Assembly (NCBI RefSeq): GCF_003966895.1 | Contig: NZ_AP018449.1 | Span: 1,061,424-1,125,423 of the forward strand | DNA length: 64,000 nt | Source: Methylomusa anaerophila | GTDB taxonomy: Bacteria; Bacillota; Negativicutes; Sporomusales; Sporomusaceae | Reading direction: 5' to 3' | Part shown: one piece after another, positions 15,842-25,071 of the stretch | How the letters are laid out: every line of letters starts with the position of its first letter | How positions within the stretch are numbered: position 1 is the stretch's first letter | The notes under the pieces: model-generated | The model's database searches: none | The model's input: the letters and a program-made list of their open reading frames with translations, nothing else | What the model was told of the DNA's origin: nothing | Program-made: the position numbers and the translations under genes

Positions 15842-15984
15842 AAATATAGCCAAATTCAGCCTTACCAAGCTAAAATATTAAATTATGGTAATCTTTTCTT
15901 TTATAATCGACTGAATTTGTCCCTATTGCTTAAATGCAGCAAAACTATGTTGAACATCCAATTTCCGCAATATCGAAATCTTTC

Positions 15985-16030
15985 GAAATCTTTATATATG
16001 CCGCATTAAAAAATTGACATGCGGGTTGGG
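15985..16030. repeat. Half copy of a family-2 flank
   Basis: TATATATGCCGCATTAAA plus a diverged GACATGCGGGT matches the left outer flank of copy D (37431-37463). No core or right arm follows, so this looks like a decayed or truncated element. With the palindrome at 15818 and the terminator at 16038 it is all I see in the gap 15737-16088. Confidence 0.55.
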
Positions 16031-16037
16031 GGTATAA

Positions 16038-16080
16038 GAAAAAAATAATAAGCAGGGCACAATTTGAAATGCCCTGCTTA
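16038..16080 (-). terminator. Terminator of the 3D/G5-domain gene
   Basis: TAAGCAGGGCA (16049-16059) pairs with TGCCCTGCTTA (16070-16080); minus-strand tail TTATTTTTTT. Confidence 0.9.
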
Positions 16081-16088
16081 TTTATGAA

Positions 16089-17072
16089 TTATTCGAGAAT
16101 ATAAACTTTCACTGTTCGCCTGCCAAACCCCATGGCCTCGTAATAATCTTCCATGCAAAGGTCAATTTTGTTGCCTGTGACAGCAACGCCTGTGTCGGCA
16201 GCCAGAGCCAGGCCGTAGCCGTTTACATACACTCTGGTGCCAAGCGGAATTACAGCCGGGTCCACGGCCGCTATGCCCTGCCGCGCGGGTATGCCTGAAG
16301 CCGTAAGCCCTCCTGATGATCCGTCGGTAGGCAAGTAGGCGGAAGCCTCCATATATTTTATATTCCGGAAACGCAAGGTTCCCCTTGATGTTTCCACTGT
16401 ATCCCGGGTACCTACCTTAATGATTTGCGGTTTAGCGGGTATAACGTCGGTCTCCGACGATACTTCGGAACTTACCTGCGTCCCATCTTCAAACTTAAGA
16501 CGAAAAGTTACTTTCTTTAAGCCGTTTGCACCGGCTTCCACCGTTTCTTCCACTCCTTTTTCCCTGTTGGCGTCCGGTTGATGAACGATCGGATAGGGAG
16601 CGGTAATCTCTTGCTCAACAGTCTTTTCACTGAGTATGATGGCCCTGATGTTGAGCCCGGCGGTAGGTCGTACGGCATCACCAGGTTCAAGCCTGATATT
16701 CTCGTGCGGTATATTAAGCATATCGGCAACTTCGCGCACGGTTGGCTTTCCGGTGTTGAGGCTGGTGACCTTGCCTTGATAAGTAACCGTTACCGGCACG
16801 GCACGATATACTTCAATTGCCGTACCGTTTTCAAGTTTTGCTGTTGACAGCCGGTATTCATCTTCCGGATTCAAGGTTATCCCGGCTTGCTGCAATATTC
16901 TTTGCGGTTTATTATATATTGTATTTAGGGAGTAATGTCGATCATCCGCCACAATGTGTATCTGCTTTGCAGCCCAAATGAATCCGGTTGCCACCAGTGA
17001 TGTTACCACCAACGCTACAATCAGCGCCAGCTTCTTGCATCGGCATGCTTGCGCAGGCGTTTCATCGCTCAT
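16089..17072 (-). CDS. yabE: RpfB/YabE-like protein: DUF348, G5 and 3D domains
   Basis: A membrane-anchored, surface-facing cell-wall protein of 327 residues. One N-terminal transmembrane helix (about 14-34) precedes two ubiquitin-like DUF348 repeats (about 40-150), a G5 domain (about 155-235; KKVTFRLKFEDGTQVSSEV) and a C-terminal 3D domain (about 240-327). The 3D domain keeps its three aspartates: AVDPAVIPLGTRVYV, AADTGVAVTGNKIDLCM. 3D domains resemble lytic transglycosylases of the MltA type. It follows tatD as in Bacillus, where yabE sits between yabD and rnmV. ATG 17072 has a GGGGGGAC site. Confidence 0.9.
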   Translation of the reverse strand: MSDETPAQACRCKKLALIVALVVTSLVATGFIWAAKQIHIVADDRHYSLNTIYNKPQRILQQAGITLNPEDEYRLSTAKLENGTAIEVYRAVPVTVTYQGKVTSLNTGKPTVREVADMLNIPHENIRLEPGDAVRPTAGLNIRAIILSEKTVEQEITAPYPIVHQPDANREKGVEETVEAGANGLKKVTFRLKFEDGTQVSSEVSSETDVIPAKPQIIKVGTRDTVETSRGTLRFRNIKYMEASAYLPTDGSSGGLTASGIPARQGIAAVDPAVIPLGTRVYVNGYGLALAADTGVAVTGNKIDLCMEDYYEAMGFGRRTVKVYILE

Positions 17073-17178
17073 ACGTCCCCCCTTTCCACGAATTGTATAA
17101 CTTTAATACAATCCATGTATTTATTATATTCCGCGCCTCCCAAATTATTCCTTTTTCATAATTGCAAATATTTTTAAA

Positions 17179-17943
17179 CTATTTAATCCGAAATAATTGT
17201 TTTACATTCGCTGTAGCCGCCGTAGCCAGAGCTTCCAACTCCAGTCCTCTTAGTCTTGCCACTTCTTCCGCTACATAACGGACATAAGCCGGTTCATTGC
17301 GGCGGCCGCGATACGGCTGCGGCGTCAAATAAGGGCAGTCGGTTTCAACCAGCAGTCGTTCCAAAGGTACGGCTGCCGCTACCTCTTTTGTTTTCACGGC
17401 ATTGGCAAAAGTCACCGGTCCGGCAAACGAGACGTAAAAGCCAAGTTTCACTACTTCCCTGGCCATTTCCACACTGCCGGAAAAACAGTGAAACACGCCG
17501 GTTAACCCTTGGGCCTCTTTTTTAACAATACTCAATAAATCTCCATGGGCATCCCGATCATGAATAATAATTGGCAGCTTAAGCTGGCGCGCCAGGTCCA
17601 GATGGCGGATAAAGACCTGCTGCTGAACATCCCGGGGAGAAAAATCGTAATAATAATCCAGGCCAATTTCCCCTACCGCCACTACCTTAGGCCGGGCTGC
17701 CCATTCCGCCATTTTTTCATAATCGGCCGGACCGGCATCTTTGGCATCATGAGGGTGTATACCGACTGAAGCATAGACTATATCGTATTCTTCAGCCAAA
17801 GCTACCGCCTGGGCCGAAGACTCCATACAGGCGCCGGCGTTTAGTATGCCGACACAGCCGGCTTCCCTGGCCCGGCTGATGACTTCGGCCCGGTCGCTGT
17901 CAAACCTCTTATCGGTAACGTGAGCATGCGAATCAAACAGCAT
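17179..17943 (-). CDS. tatD: TatD-family metal-dependent deoxyribonuclease
   Basis: TatD proteins are TIM-barrel nucleases with 3'-5' exonuclease activity. Metal ligands are visible: N-terminal DSHAHV, EIGLDYYYDFSP, IIIHDRDAHGD, GVFHCFSGS and LVETDCPYL. Length 254 is typical. The start lies one base after the metG stop codon, so the two are cotranscribed. Position between metG and yabE is conserved with Bacillus yabD. Confidence 0.95.
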   Translation of the reverse strand: MLFDSHAHVTDKRFDSDRAEVISRAREAGCVGILNAGACMESSAQAVALAEEYDIVYASVGIHPHDAKDAGPADYEKMAEWAARPKVVAVGEIGLDYYYDFSPRDVQQQVFIRHLDLARQLKLPIIIHDRDAHGDLLSIVKKEAQGLTGVFHCFSGSVEMAREVVKLGFYVSFAGPVTFANAVKTKEVAAAVPLERLLVETDCPYLTPQPYRGRRNEPAYVRYVAEEVARLRGLELEALATAATANVKQLFRIK

Positions 17944-17944
17944 G

Positions 17945-19876
17945 TTATTTCACCTTACTGCCGGCAGGCATGTCCGCGGTAACCAAGGCCAGCTTGTCAT
18001 CACTGGAAGCCGCCAGTACCATGCCGCGGGATTCAATGCCCCGGATCTTGGCCGGTTTTAAGTTTACCACCATGACGACGTTTTTGCCGACCAGATCTTC
18101 CGGCTCATAGTGTTTGGCAATACCCGAGACAATGGTGCGCTGCTCGCTGCCCAGATCAACTGTTAACTGCAATAGCTTGTCGGCCTTTTTCACCTTCTCG
18201 GCGGCCAGCACTTTGACAACCCTAAGGTCTACTTTGGCAAACTCTTCTATGGTAATTTCAGAAATAGTCGCCGGCGTCTCCGGAGCCTTGGCAACCGCCT
18301 GGTTACTCACGGCGCCGGCGGTATTTTCCTCTTGCTCAGGCTCTTCCTCGATCCTGGGGAATAAAGGTTCCGGTTTCGCAACCACCGTACCGGCAGCTAA
18401 TCGGCCCCAGCCTTGGGCATCAACCAATTTAACAGCGGCGAAATCAGTGGCAATGCCGAGCTGTGCCCATATTCTGGGAGCCGTAACCGGCAGGAAAGGC
18501 GAAATCAGGATGGCAACAATTCTCAGTACCTCAGCCAAATTATACAAAACGGTATTCAAACGCTCTTTTTGGGCCGGGTCTTTCGCCAAAGCCCATGGTC
18601 CTGTTTCATCTATGTATTTATTGGTACGCCCGATTAGCGCCCAGACATCCTTCAAGGCGCTATTAATATCCAAATGTTCCATAGCTTTTTCATAATTGAC
18701 AGCGGTCGCCTGCGCCAGTTCCCTAAGATCACGGTCCACCTGCCCCGCTTCCCCGGGAGCCGCAATCACACCGCCGTTAAACCGCCCGATCATATTTAAG
18801 CTGCGGTGCAACAGATTGCCTAAGTCATTGGCCAAATCAGCATTAATGCGGTTAACCAAAGCGTCACGGGAAAAGTTGCCGTCTTGGCCCAGGGCAATCT
18901 CCCGCAACAGAAAATACCGGATGGCGTCAGGACCGAACTCCTCAATAAGAGCCAGCGGATCAATCACATTTCCCTTGGATTTGGACATTTTATCCCCTTC
19001 GATAACCAGCCAGCCATGTCCATATACCATCTTGGGCAAATCCACACCTAAAGCCATGAGAATGACCGGCCAGATAATACTATGAAAGCGGACAATTTCC
19101 TTGCCGACAAGGTGTATATCCGCCGGCCAGTATTTAGAAAATTTCTCCCTGTCGTTTAAATAGCCGGCGGCGGTAATGTAGTTGGTAAGGGCGTCAAACC
19201 ATACATAAACAACGTGTTTGGTATCAAAAGGAACAGGAATCCCCCAGTTGAAGGTAGTGCGGGAAACACACAAATCCTCCAAACCGCCTTTAATGAAGTT
19301 TATCATTTCATTGCGGCGCGACGTGGGCTGGATAAACTCGGGATTTTCCTCTATATATTGGAGTAACCGGTCCTGATATTTGGACATCCGGAAGAAATAG
19401 CTTTCCTCCTTGACAATCTCAACCGGACGGCCGCAGTCCGGACACTTGCCGTCAACCAACTGCCGCTCCAGCCAGAAAGTTTCACAAGGGGTACAGTACC
19501 AGCCTTCGTATTCCGCTTTGTAAATGTCGCCTTGATCATAGATTTTTTGAAACACAGCCTGGACCAGCTCATGGTGCCGGCGTTCCGTGGTGCGAATAAA
19601 GTCGTCATTGGAAATATGTAATTTCTCCCACAAATGTTTAAACGAAGCTACAATATTATCGACAAATGCCAGGGGGGTTGTACCGGCATCCTCCGCCCGG
19701 CGCTGGATTTTCTGGCCGTGTTCATCCGATCCGGTCAAAAATAACACATCATACCCGGCAAGACGCTTAAAACGGGCAACAGCGTCAGCTACTGTTGTGC
19801 AATAAGCATGACCGATGTGAAGTCGATCACTGGGATAATAAATGGGAGTAGTGATATAAAAGTTTTTTTGTTTCAT
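17945..19876 (-). CDS. metG: Methionyl-tRNA synthetase
   Basis: MetG charges tRNA-Met with methionine. The class I signatures are LHIGHAYCT at about 21 and KMSKSKGN near 298; a zinc site (CTPCETFWLERQLVDGKCPDC) is at about 128-149. A C-terminal tRNA-binding domain (about 540-643; FAKVDLRVVKVLAAEKV, GMVLAAS) completes a 643-residue dimeric-type enzyme. ATG 19876 follows AGGAGG. I see no T-box leader in the short upstream region. It is divergent from abrB. Confidence 0.97.
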   Translation of the reverse strand: MKQKNFYITTPIYYPSDRLHIGHAYCTTVADAVARFKRLAGYDVLFLTGSDEHGQKIQRRAEDAGTTPLAFVDNIVASFKHLWEKLHISNDDFIRTTERRHHELVQAVFQKIYDQGDIYKAEYEGWYCTPCETFWLERQLVDGKCPDCGRPVEIVKEESYFFRMSKYQDRLLQYIEENPEFIQPTSRRNEMINFIKGGLEDLCVSRTTFNWGIPVPFDTKHVVYVWFDALTNYITAAGYLNDREKFSKYWPADIHLVGKEIVRFHSIIWPVILMALGVDLPKMVYGHGWLVIEGDKMSKSKGNVIDPLALIEEFGPDAIRYFLLREIALGQDGNFSRDALVNRINADLANDLGNLLHRSLNMIGRFNGGVIAAPGEAGQVDRDLRELAQATAVNYEKAMEHLDINSALKDVWALIGRTNKYIDETGPWALAKDPAQKERLNTVLYNLAEVLRIVAILISPFLPVTAPRIWAQLGIATDFAAVKLVDAQGWGRLAAGTVVAKPEPLFPRIEEEPEQEENTAGAVSNQAVAKAPETPATISEITIEEFAKVDLRVVKVLAAEKVKKADKLLQLTVDLGSEQRTIVSGIAKHYEPEDLVGKNVVMVVNLKPAKIRGIESRGMVLAASSDDKLALVTADMPAGSKVK

Positions 19877-20052
19877 AACTCCGTGAGTCCTCCTAATTCC
19901 AAAACTATTGCCCCAATTATAGACATTTCGTCAGCGTTTGTCAAACAGCAAAGTTATTGACACAATATACTATTTTATGACAAAATATGATATAAGATAC
20001 GATAAAAATTTACATGTTTATAAAATTTTTACGGTAATTAGCAATTTATAGA

Positions 20053-20081
20053 TTGACAAGCTATGTAATATTTGGTATTAT
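20053..20081 (+). promoter_or_regulatory. Sigma-A promoter of abrB
   Basis: TTGACA (20053-20058), a 17-base spacer and TATTAT (20076-20081) give a near-consensus promoter, about 98 bases before the abrB start. The rest of the 303-base gap 19877-20179 is AT-rich, with no other signal I can name. Confidence 0.8.
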
Positions 20082-20179
20082 TTAGTTGGAAAGTTTTTGT
20101 CGAATCTTGTTGCCGTTTCCTGTTACCTTACTCTGATTGTTTCTTATACTCAAAATGTTGAAGGGAGAAAAAAGAGAAA

Positions 20180-20428
20180 ATGAAATCAACTGGTATTGTA
20201 CGTAAGGTCGACGAGTTAGGCAGGGTTGTAATTCCTATTGAACTACGCCGCACTCTTGATATCGAAGAAAAGGATGCTCTTGAAATTTATACGGATAACG
20301 ACCGGATTATTCTGCGCAAGTACGAGCCGGCCTGTGTATTCTGTGGTAATGCCGACGAAGTAATAAACTTTAAAAACAAGAACGTTTGCCGTACCTGTCT
20401 CGAATCTATGAGTAACAAAGCTGTATAG
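20180..20428 (+). CDS. abrB: Transition-state regulator AbrB
   Basis: The N-terminal swapped-hairpin DNA-binding domain (KSTGIVRKVDELGRVVIPIELRRTLDIEEKDALEIY) is almost identical to B. subtilis AbrB. Such regulators repress stationary-phase and sporulation genes during growth. The C-terminal part differs from Bacillus: it has a CVFCG-x(n)-CRTC pair of CxxC motifs (about residues 53-75), the clostridial form, which may bind zinc. 82 residues. GGGAGAAAAAAG precedes the ATG. Its place between rsmI and metG is the conserved Bacillus position. Confidence 0.95.
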   Translation: MKSTGIVRKVDELGRVVIPIELRRTLDIEEKDALEIYTDNDRIILRKYEPACVFCGNADEVINFKNKNVCRTCLESMSNKAV

Positions 20429-20480
20429 AGAATAGAATTAGAATTCATTTAAGGAGATGCGAATCGTCTTTAAATAATAG

Positions 20481-20554
20481 AGAAAGTAAAGTTACTTCCG
20501 GCTCTTGAGAGAAAGCCAGCGCCTTGGGCAAATCCCAAAAAACTTATACTTTCT
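20481..20554 (+). ncRNA. Candidate structured RNA downstream of abrB
   Basis: AGAAAGTA-AAGTT (20481-20493) pairs with AACTT-A-TACTTTCT at 20541-20554 with one bulge. Two hairpins sit inside: GGCT/AGCC (20500-20517) and TTGGG-CAAA-TCCCAA (20524-20538). That makes a three-way junction. I cannot match it to a known riboswitch class. It lies between the convergent genes abrB and rsmI. Confidence 0.35.
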
Positions 20555-20588
20555 GATCCGGGACAAGCTTACAGTTGTGGAATGTAGA

Positions 20589-21458
20589 CTAATCAGTTTC
20601 GTAAATAACCGACTGATACACTTCACGCTTGGGAATGCCCCGTTCGGACGCCACTTGACGGATGGCGTCCTTTTTATTTACCCCTGTTCCTATTAAATAG
20701 GCTACAGCTTGAGCCGGCGAAAGGCCTTGACTAACTGCCGGCGCAGCCGGTATCGTCGCCTCCCCTGTCAAAGGACCTGCTACGATAAGAGTAAACTCGC
20801 CCCTCGGCTGGGTCTGACGAAAGTGCGCAATCAATGTGTTTAGTGTTCCGCGGACAAACTCTTCAAATTTTTTGGTCAGTTCTCTGGCGGCTACTGCTTG
20901 TCTGTCCCCAAATATCTCTGCCAGTTCCCCCAGTGTCGCAATGAGACGGTGAGGGGATTCATAAAGTACAAGGGTATAGGGATGATTGACAAACTGGTTT
21001 AATAACTCCCGGCGTTTTTTGGCAGTTTTCGGTAAAAAGCCCAGGAAAGTAAACTGGGCGGTACTAAGCCCGGATGCAACCAGGGCAGTTACCGCCGCGT
21101 TAGCTCCCGGTACAGGCACTACCGGTACTCCCGCCTCAAGAGCAAGCATTACCAGATCCGTTCCGGGATCCGATATGCCGGGCATACCGGCATCACTCAC
21201 CACGGCAATATTTTCTCCCGCCGCCAGCTGCGCAATGAGCTCCGGACCTCGCTCAGCCTTATTATGTTCATGGTAACTGACAAGAGGAGTATGGATGTCA
21301 AAATGACTCAGAAGCTTGCGGGTATGCCGCGTATCCTCGGCGGCAATAACCGCCGCCTCCTTCAATATCCGCACCGCCCGCAAAGTCATGTCCTCAAGAT
21401 TGCCAATGGGCGTGGAACACAAATATAGCGTACCGGCTTTGGTATTTTCCTTCACCAA
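20589..21458 (-). CDS. rsmI: 16S rRNA 2'-O-methyltransferase RsmI
   Basis: RsmI methylates the ribose of C1402 in 16S rRNA. Family hallmarks are GTLYLCSTPIGNLEDMTLRAVRIL, AAEDTRHTRKLL, VSDAGMPGISDPG and VPGANAAVTALVASGLS, followed by FYESPHR-type LYESPHRL. Length 289 is normal. The GTG start at 21458 has TAGGTGA upstream. In Bacillus the gene order is yabB, yazA, rsmI, abrB; yazA is missing here. Confidence 0.96.
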   Translation of the reverse strand: MVKENTKAGTLYLCSTPIGNLEDMTLRAVRILKEAAVIAAEDTRHTRKLLSHFDIHTPLVSYHEHNKAERGPELIAQLAAGENIAVVSDAGMPGISDPGTDLVMLALEAGVPVVPVPGANAAVTALVASGLSTAQFTFLGFLPKTAKKRRELLNQFVNHPYTLVLYESPHRLIATLGELAEIFGDRQAVAARELTKKFEEFVRGTLNTLIAHFRQTQPRGEFTLIVAGPLTGEATIPAAPAVSQGLSPAQAVAYLIGTGVNKKDAIRQVASERGIPKREVYQSVIYETD

Positions 21459-21502
21459 ATCACCTACTAAACTCTTCCAATTACTTAGCTTACTTTTGCC
21501 AC

Positions 21503-21622
21503 GAACTGCTTAGAAACCGTCAGCTGCTAGGCGCGCCGAGGACCGCAGTGGAAACGTACTGGTTGTACGTTGGAACGAGGACCGCAGAAGCAACAACGCA
21601 GATGGCGGTTTCTAAGCAGTTC
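21503..21622. repeat. Family-1 dispersed element, copy d
   Basis: Arms GAACTGCTTAGAAAC and TTTCTAAGCAGTTC with the conserved core. It ends two bases from the trmN6-like stop codon (21624). Confidence 0.9.
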
Positions 21623-21623
21623 C

Positions 21624-22394
21624 CTACTTTAAGCGAAAAGCCTTTTCCCCACCGTAGAGGCGTACTATATCATTCGTATATTTGCCGCCAGCGTCATATA
21701 CAATTAACGGCGGCAAAACGTCAATACCCGGATTGGCGCCCCTAACCCCTTCAACCAGGAGCATATTGGGCTTTTTATCAATCCGGGGATATACCAGTTG
21801 CAGGCGCTTAGGTTCAATCCCTGCTTCCCGCATTGTATACATAATATCGGACAGCCGCTCCGGCAAATGAACCATAGCAAACCGCCCCCTGAACTTCATC
21901 AGAAATCTGGCGGCGTTCACCACGTCACTTAAGTTGGCAGTTACCTCATGCCGGGCCATAGCAACCCGGTCATTGGGACTGATAAAACCACCACCGACAA
22001 GACGGTAAGGCGGATTAGACACCACCAGTTCCCACTCGCCGCCAGGCAACAGCTCCCGCATCCGGCGTAAATCCCCCTGCATGATTTTGATTTGCTCACC
22101 CAATCCATTTACAGCCACGCTGCGGGCAGCCATATCGGACATCGCCGGACTGATCTCGATCCCGACCACTTTTCCCGCTCCCCGGGCATTGAGCAGCAGG
22201 CTGATGACCCCGGTGCCCGCCCCCAGGTCGACGGCAGTTCCTCCCGGCCGCAATGTGGCAAAGTGAGCTAAAAGTATGGCGTCCAGGGAAAAGCAGAACT
22301 CGGCCTCATGCTGGATAATCCGATAGCCCTTAATGATTAAGTTATCCAGACGCTCGCCGGGTTTTAGACATGTTTGAGGCAGATGCGTATCCAT
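21624..22394 (-). CDS. tRNA1(Val) A37 N6-methyltransferase-like protein (YabB/TrmN6 family)
   Basis: A class I SAM-dependent methyltransferase of 256 residues. Motif I is AVDLGAGTGVISLLL, the acidic strand is VVGIEISPAM, and the N6-adenine motif is NPPYR (in ELVVSNPPYRL). The N-terminal LDNLIIKGYRIIQHEAEFCFSLDAILLAHF is typical of the YabB/TrmN6 branch, whose E. coli member methylates A37 of tRNA-Val. Substrate here is inferred. Position after ricT matches Bacillus yabB. Confidence 0.88.
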   Translation of the reverse strand: MDTHLPQTCLKPGERLDNLIIKGYRIIQHEAEFCFSLDAILLAHFATLRPGGTAVDLGAGTGVISLLLNARGAGKVVGIEISPAMSDMAARSVAVNGLGEQIKIMQGDLRRMRELLPGGEWELVVSNPPYRLVGGGFISPNDRVAMARHEVTANLSDVVNAARFLMKFRGRFAMVHLPERLSDIMYTMREAGIEPKRLQLVYPRIDKKPNMLLVEGVRGANPGIDVLPPLIVYDAGGKYTNDIVRLYGGEKAFRLK

Positions 22395-22414
22395 AGCTAT
22401 TCACCTTAAGTTTG

Positions 22415-22605
22415 GAACTGCTTATAAACCGCCATGCTGCGGCGCCGCACCATCTGCGTTGCTGTTATCTGCGACAAGGTAACTTGCGTTGATAATACAA
22501 ACGAAATCAGAATCGTACTCCTGTGGTCCTCACTCCAGCGTACACCCAGTACGCTTACGTTCCGGTCCTCGTCGTGCCTAGCATCTGACGATTTCTAAGC
22601 AGTTC
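22415..22605. repeat. Family-1 dispersed element, copy e (long form)
   Basis: Arms GAACTGCTTATAAAC and ATTTCTAAGCAGTTC. About 70 extra bases (from about 22450 to 22520) split the core; the segment ACGAAATCAGAATCGT and its neighbours also occur at the start of the window in copy a. It separates ricT from the methyltransferase gene. Confidence 0.88.
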
Positions 22606-22637
22606 GTGACATTTGATAATTTTGCATAAATATATAT

Positions 22638-23444
22638 CTATTCTTTTTCAACTACTTCTTCCCAGGGAATGATCAACGTTTTTCCATCAGAAAGAATGAT
22701 TGTAGCCGTTTTTTTCTGCTGATTGACCAAAACAACCCGGCCTTCTCCCTCTACCGTTATCACGTCCTTGCCGACGGTGGGAGCGACAATCTTTTTGCTG
22801 CAGCCGCCGTAACAGTCGCTTTCATATTTCAGACAACACATCAGCCGTCCGCAAATACCTGATATTTTCGTCGGGTTTAGGGACAAGTTTTGGTCTTTGG
22901 CCATACGTATGGAAACAGGTTCAAAGTCTCCGAGAAAGGTGGCGCAACACAATGAGCGCCCGCAGCAGCCGATTCCGTTCATAAACTTGGCCTCATCTCT
23001 CACCCCGATTTGTCTGAGTTCGATACGGGTACGAAAAACGCTGGCCAGGTCCTTAACCAGTTCGCGGAAGTCAATCCGGCCTTCGGCCGTAAAATAAAAT
23101 ATGATTTTGTTCACATCAAAAGTGTATTCCACATCAACCAGATTCATGGGCAACCCATGAGCCTGAATTTTTTGCTCGCAGATCCGCATGGCTTCCTTTT
23201 CTTTACGCCGGTTTTCATTTACCTTGGCAACATCTTCCGCCGTTGCCTTGCGCTGCACAGGTTTTAAAGGGGATATAATCTGATCTTCGGTTACTTCCCG
23301 CGGGCCAATGACGACATCGCCAAACTCTATTCCCCGCGCCGTCTCAACAATAACGGAATCCCCAGGTTCAAGCCTAATCTCACCCGGATCAAAATAGTAT
23401 ATTTTTCCGGCTTTTTTAAACCGAATGCCAACAACGATCAACAT
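22638..23444 (-). CDS. ricT: PSP1-domain protein RicT (YaaT)
   Basis: In Bacillus RicT (YaaT) joins RicA and RicF in a complex that carries iron-sulfur clusters and promotes RNase Y maturation of transcripts, competence, biofilm and Spo0A phosphorylation. The PSP1 domain carries the conserved cysteines: GIGCCGRSLCCATFL, ISGICGRLMCCLKYESDCYGGC. 268 residues, normal length. The start overlaps the holB end by 7 bases. ricA and ricF are not in this window. Confidence 0.94.
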   Translation of the reverse strand: MLIVVGIRFKKAGKIYYFDPGEIRLEPGDSVIVETARGIEFGDVVIGPREVTEDQIISPLKPVQRKATAEDVAKVNENRRKEKEAMRICEQKIQAHGLPMNLVDVEYTFDVNKIIFYFTAEGRIDFRELVKDLASVFRTRIELRQIGVRDEAKFMNGIGCCGRSLCCATFLGDFEPVSIRMAKDQNLSLNPTKISGICGRLMCCLKYESDCYGGCSKKIVAPTVGKDVITVEGEGRVVLVNQQKKTATIILSDGKTLIIPWEEVVEKE

Positions 23445-24439
23445 GCTTGCTCTCCTTTTTCCAAACGCTTCAGTTTTATAAATAATGCTTCCATCGCCAA
23501 ACGGCTATTCGCATTGCCGGTTATCGCCCGAATTGTTTCCCGGACAACGCCAATTGCCGCCAGCAGCCCGTCCTCGTCCCATTCACCGTTCAGCGCGGCA
23601 AGTCTGTCTGTCAGATCGACATTATATATTAGTTGCCGCCCATTGCCAAGCGAAAGCAGCAATACGTCCCGCAAGATGTATATTACATAGTTCAGCAGGT
23701 CAAGCATGTCCCGCTGTCCCATTCCTTCCCAGCCGGCAATCCATTCCCATAACTCAAGTTTACTGCTTTTTGACAGCGAAGAAACCAACTGAAAAGCTTG
23801 ATCCCGCCGCGCCAGCCCGTCAGGCTCCAGCAAAGCCAGCGCCGTTCCTAAACGGCCGCCGCTTAACCTGGATGCCACAGCCGCATCTGCCTGCCCAAAC
23901 CCCCGCTTAACCAATTCATCAGTCAACAGCCCGGCAGGTAAGGCAGAAAATTTTAAGATGCGGCAACGGGATATAATTGTCGGGAGCAAAGATTCCAACG
24001 CGGAAGCGGCAAGAATAAAGTAAAAGTGCGGCGGCGGCTCTTCCAATAGCTTCAAAAGGCTGTTAGCCGCCTGAACCGTCATAAGTTCCGCGTCCTCAAT
24101 GACACATACCCGCCCCTGGCTAAGGGCGGGTGACAGAGCGGCAAAATGTTTAAGAGCGCGTATTTGACCAATCTTTATGGCCGTTCCTTCCGGCTGAACC
24201 ACTGTAAGATCAGGATGGCCGGCCCGCCGGCAGGCCATACAGGACGGACACGCGCCGCAAGGCCTGATGCCCTCGCTGCCGGCGCATAAAATTCCGGCGG
24301 CCAGTATGCGGGCAGTCAGCGACTTGCCAATCCCGGCTGGACCGGAAAACAGCAGCGCATGCGGCATAATACCCGCAGTCAGCATACTTTTGAGAGCAGC
24401 CACGATGTCGGAGTGGCCAATAATATCGTTCCAGTTCAT
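23438..24439 (-). CDS. holB: DNA polymerase III delta' subunit
   Basis: HolB is the delta' subunit of the clamp loader. The AAA+ core has Walker A SGPAGIGKS, a zinc-binding CGACPSCMAC patch, the IGQIRAL helix, ANSLLKLLEEPP and a sensor SRCRILKF, all standard. 333 residues. It overlaps ricT downstream and lies 9 bases after yaaR, which implies a single transcript. Confidence 0.94.
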   Translation of the reverse strand: MNWNDIIGHSDIVAALKSMLTAGIMPHALLFSGPAGIGKSLTARILAAGILCAGSEGIRPCGACPSCMACRRAGHPDLTVVQPEGTAIKIGQIRALKHFAALSPALSQGRVCVIEDAELMTVQAANSLLKLLEEPPPHFYFILAASALESLLPTIISRCRILKFSALPAGLLTDELVKRGFGQADAAVASRLSGGRLGTALALLEPDGLARRDQAFQLVSSLSKSSKLELWEWIAGWEGMGQRDMLDLLNYVIYILRDVLLLSLGNGRQLIYNVDLTDRLAALNGEWDEDGLLAAIGVVRETIRAITGNANSRLAMEALFIKLKRLEKGEQAC

Positions 24440-24448
24440 AAATCCCCG

Positions 24449-24901
24449 CTACATATACAAGTCTACCAGCATCCCGCGGATGGCATCGTGTTTAGCCATA
24501 ATATCCAGTTGGCGCTCCTGGCCAATCCGAACATCCTCAGCCATCTCCGCAAGCTTGTCATCAATTTTCCTGATCAGGGAAAACATTTTATGCCGCCCTT
24601 GCCTGTCCCAGCCGGTACGGGACTCCAGTGTGTACATGCGGCCTACGGCTTCGCCGATAAAAGTGCGGACCAGTTCCCGATAGGATTTGAGTTCACTATA
24701 GGTAGGGGTTACAGACAAACGGCGACCGCCTTCATCAATTTGAGCCAACATCGTCTTAAGCCGCTCAACTGATTGTTTTTCCTGAGTGCTTAAAAGATCA
24801 GAGGCGAAATACCCCCCGGATTTTTCCACCCGGTTCCCAGCATCCCGGTCAGTTAACACCGGCTGGTTGGGTATTCCCAGCTTGCCTATCTTCATACTCA
24901 T
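24449..24901 (-). CDS. yaaR: YaaR family protein (DUF327)
   Basis: A 150-residue protein of the DUF327 family. SELKSYRELVRTFIGEAVGRMYTLESRTGWDRQGRHKMFSLIRKIDDKLAEM is the conserved part. Its function is not known; it always keeps company with holB, tmk and ricT in Firmicutes. It is mostly helical with no membrane segment. The Bacillus neighbour yaaQ, a cyclic-di-AMP-binding PII-like protein, is absent; the 170-base gap to tmk has no frame that could encode it. Confidence 0.9.
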   Translation of the reverse strand: MSMKIGKLGIPNQPVLTDRDAGNRVEKSGGYFASDLLSTQEKQSVERLKTMLAQIDEGGRRLSVTPTYSELKSYRELVRTFIGEAVGRMYTLESRTGWDRQGRHKMFSLIRKIDDKLAEMAEDVRIGQERQLDIMAKHDAIRGMLVDLYM

Positions 24902-25071
24902 GCCCGGACCTCCTGATTAGGTGAAATAGAATAATCTCAGCCCGTTTTAGCAGGCTGTCCAAAATTATTAATTGGTAAATTTATCCAGGTGATAGTATTC
25001 GACACTGCCGCGAAATATCCTTTAATTCCTCTTCAATTATAATAGGTTTAAAAAAAATAATCAAATTTTCT

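Noticed and set aside
19877-20052. T-box leader for metG
   Set aside because: The upstream region is short and AT-rich; I see no T-box consensus and no specifier stem.
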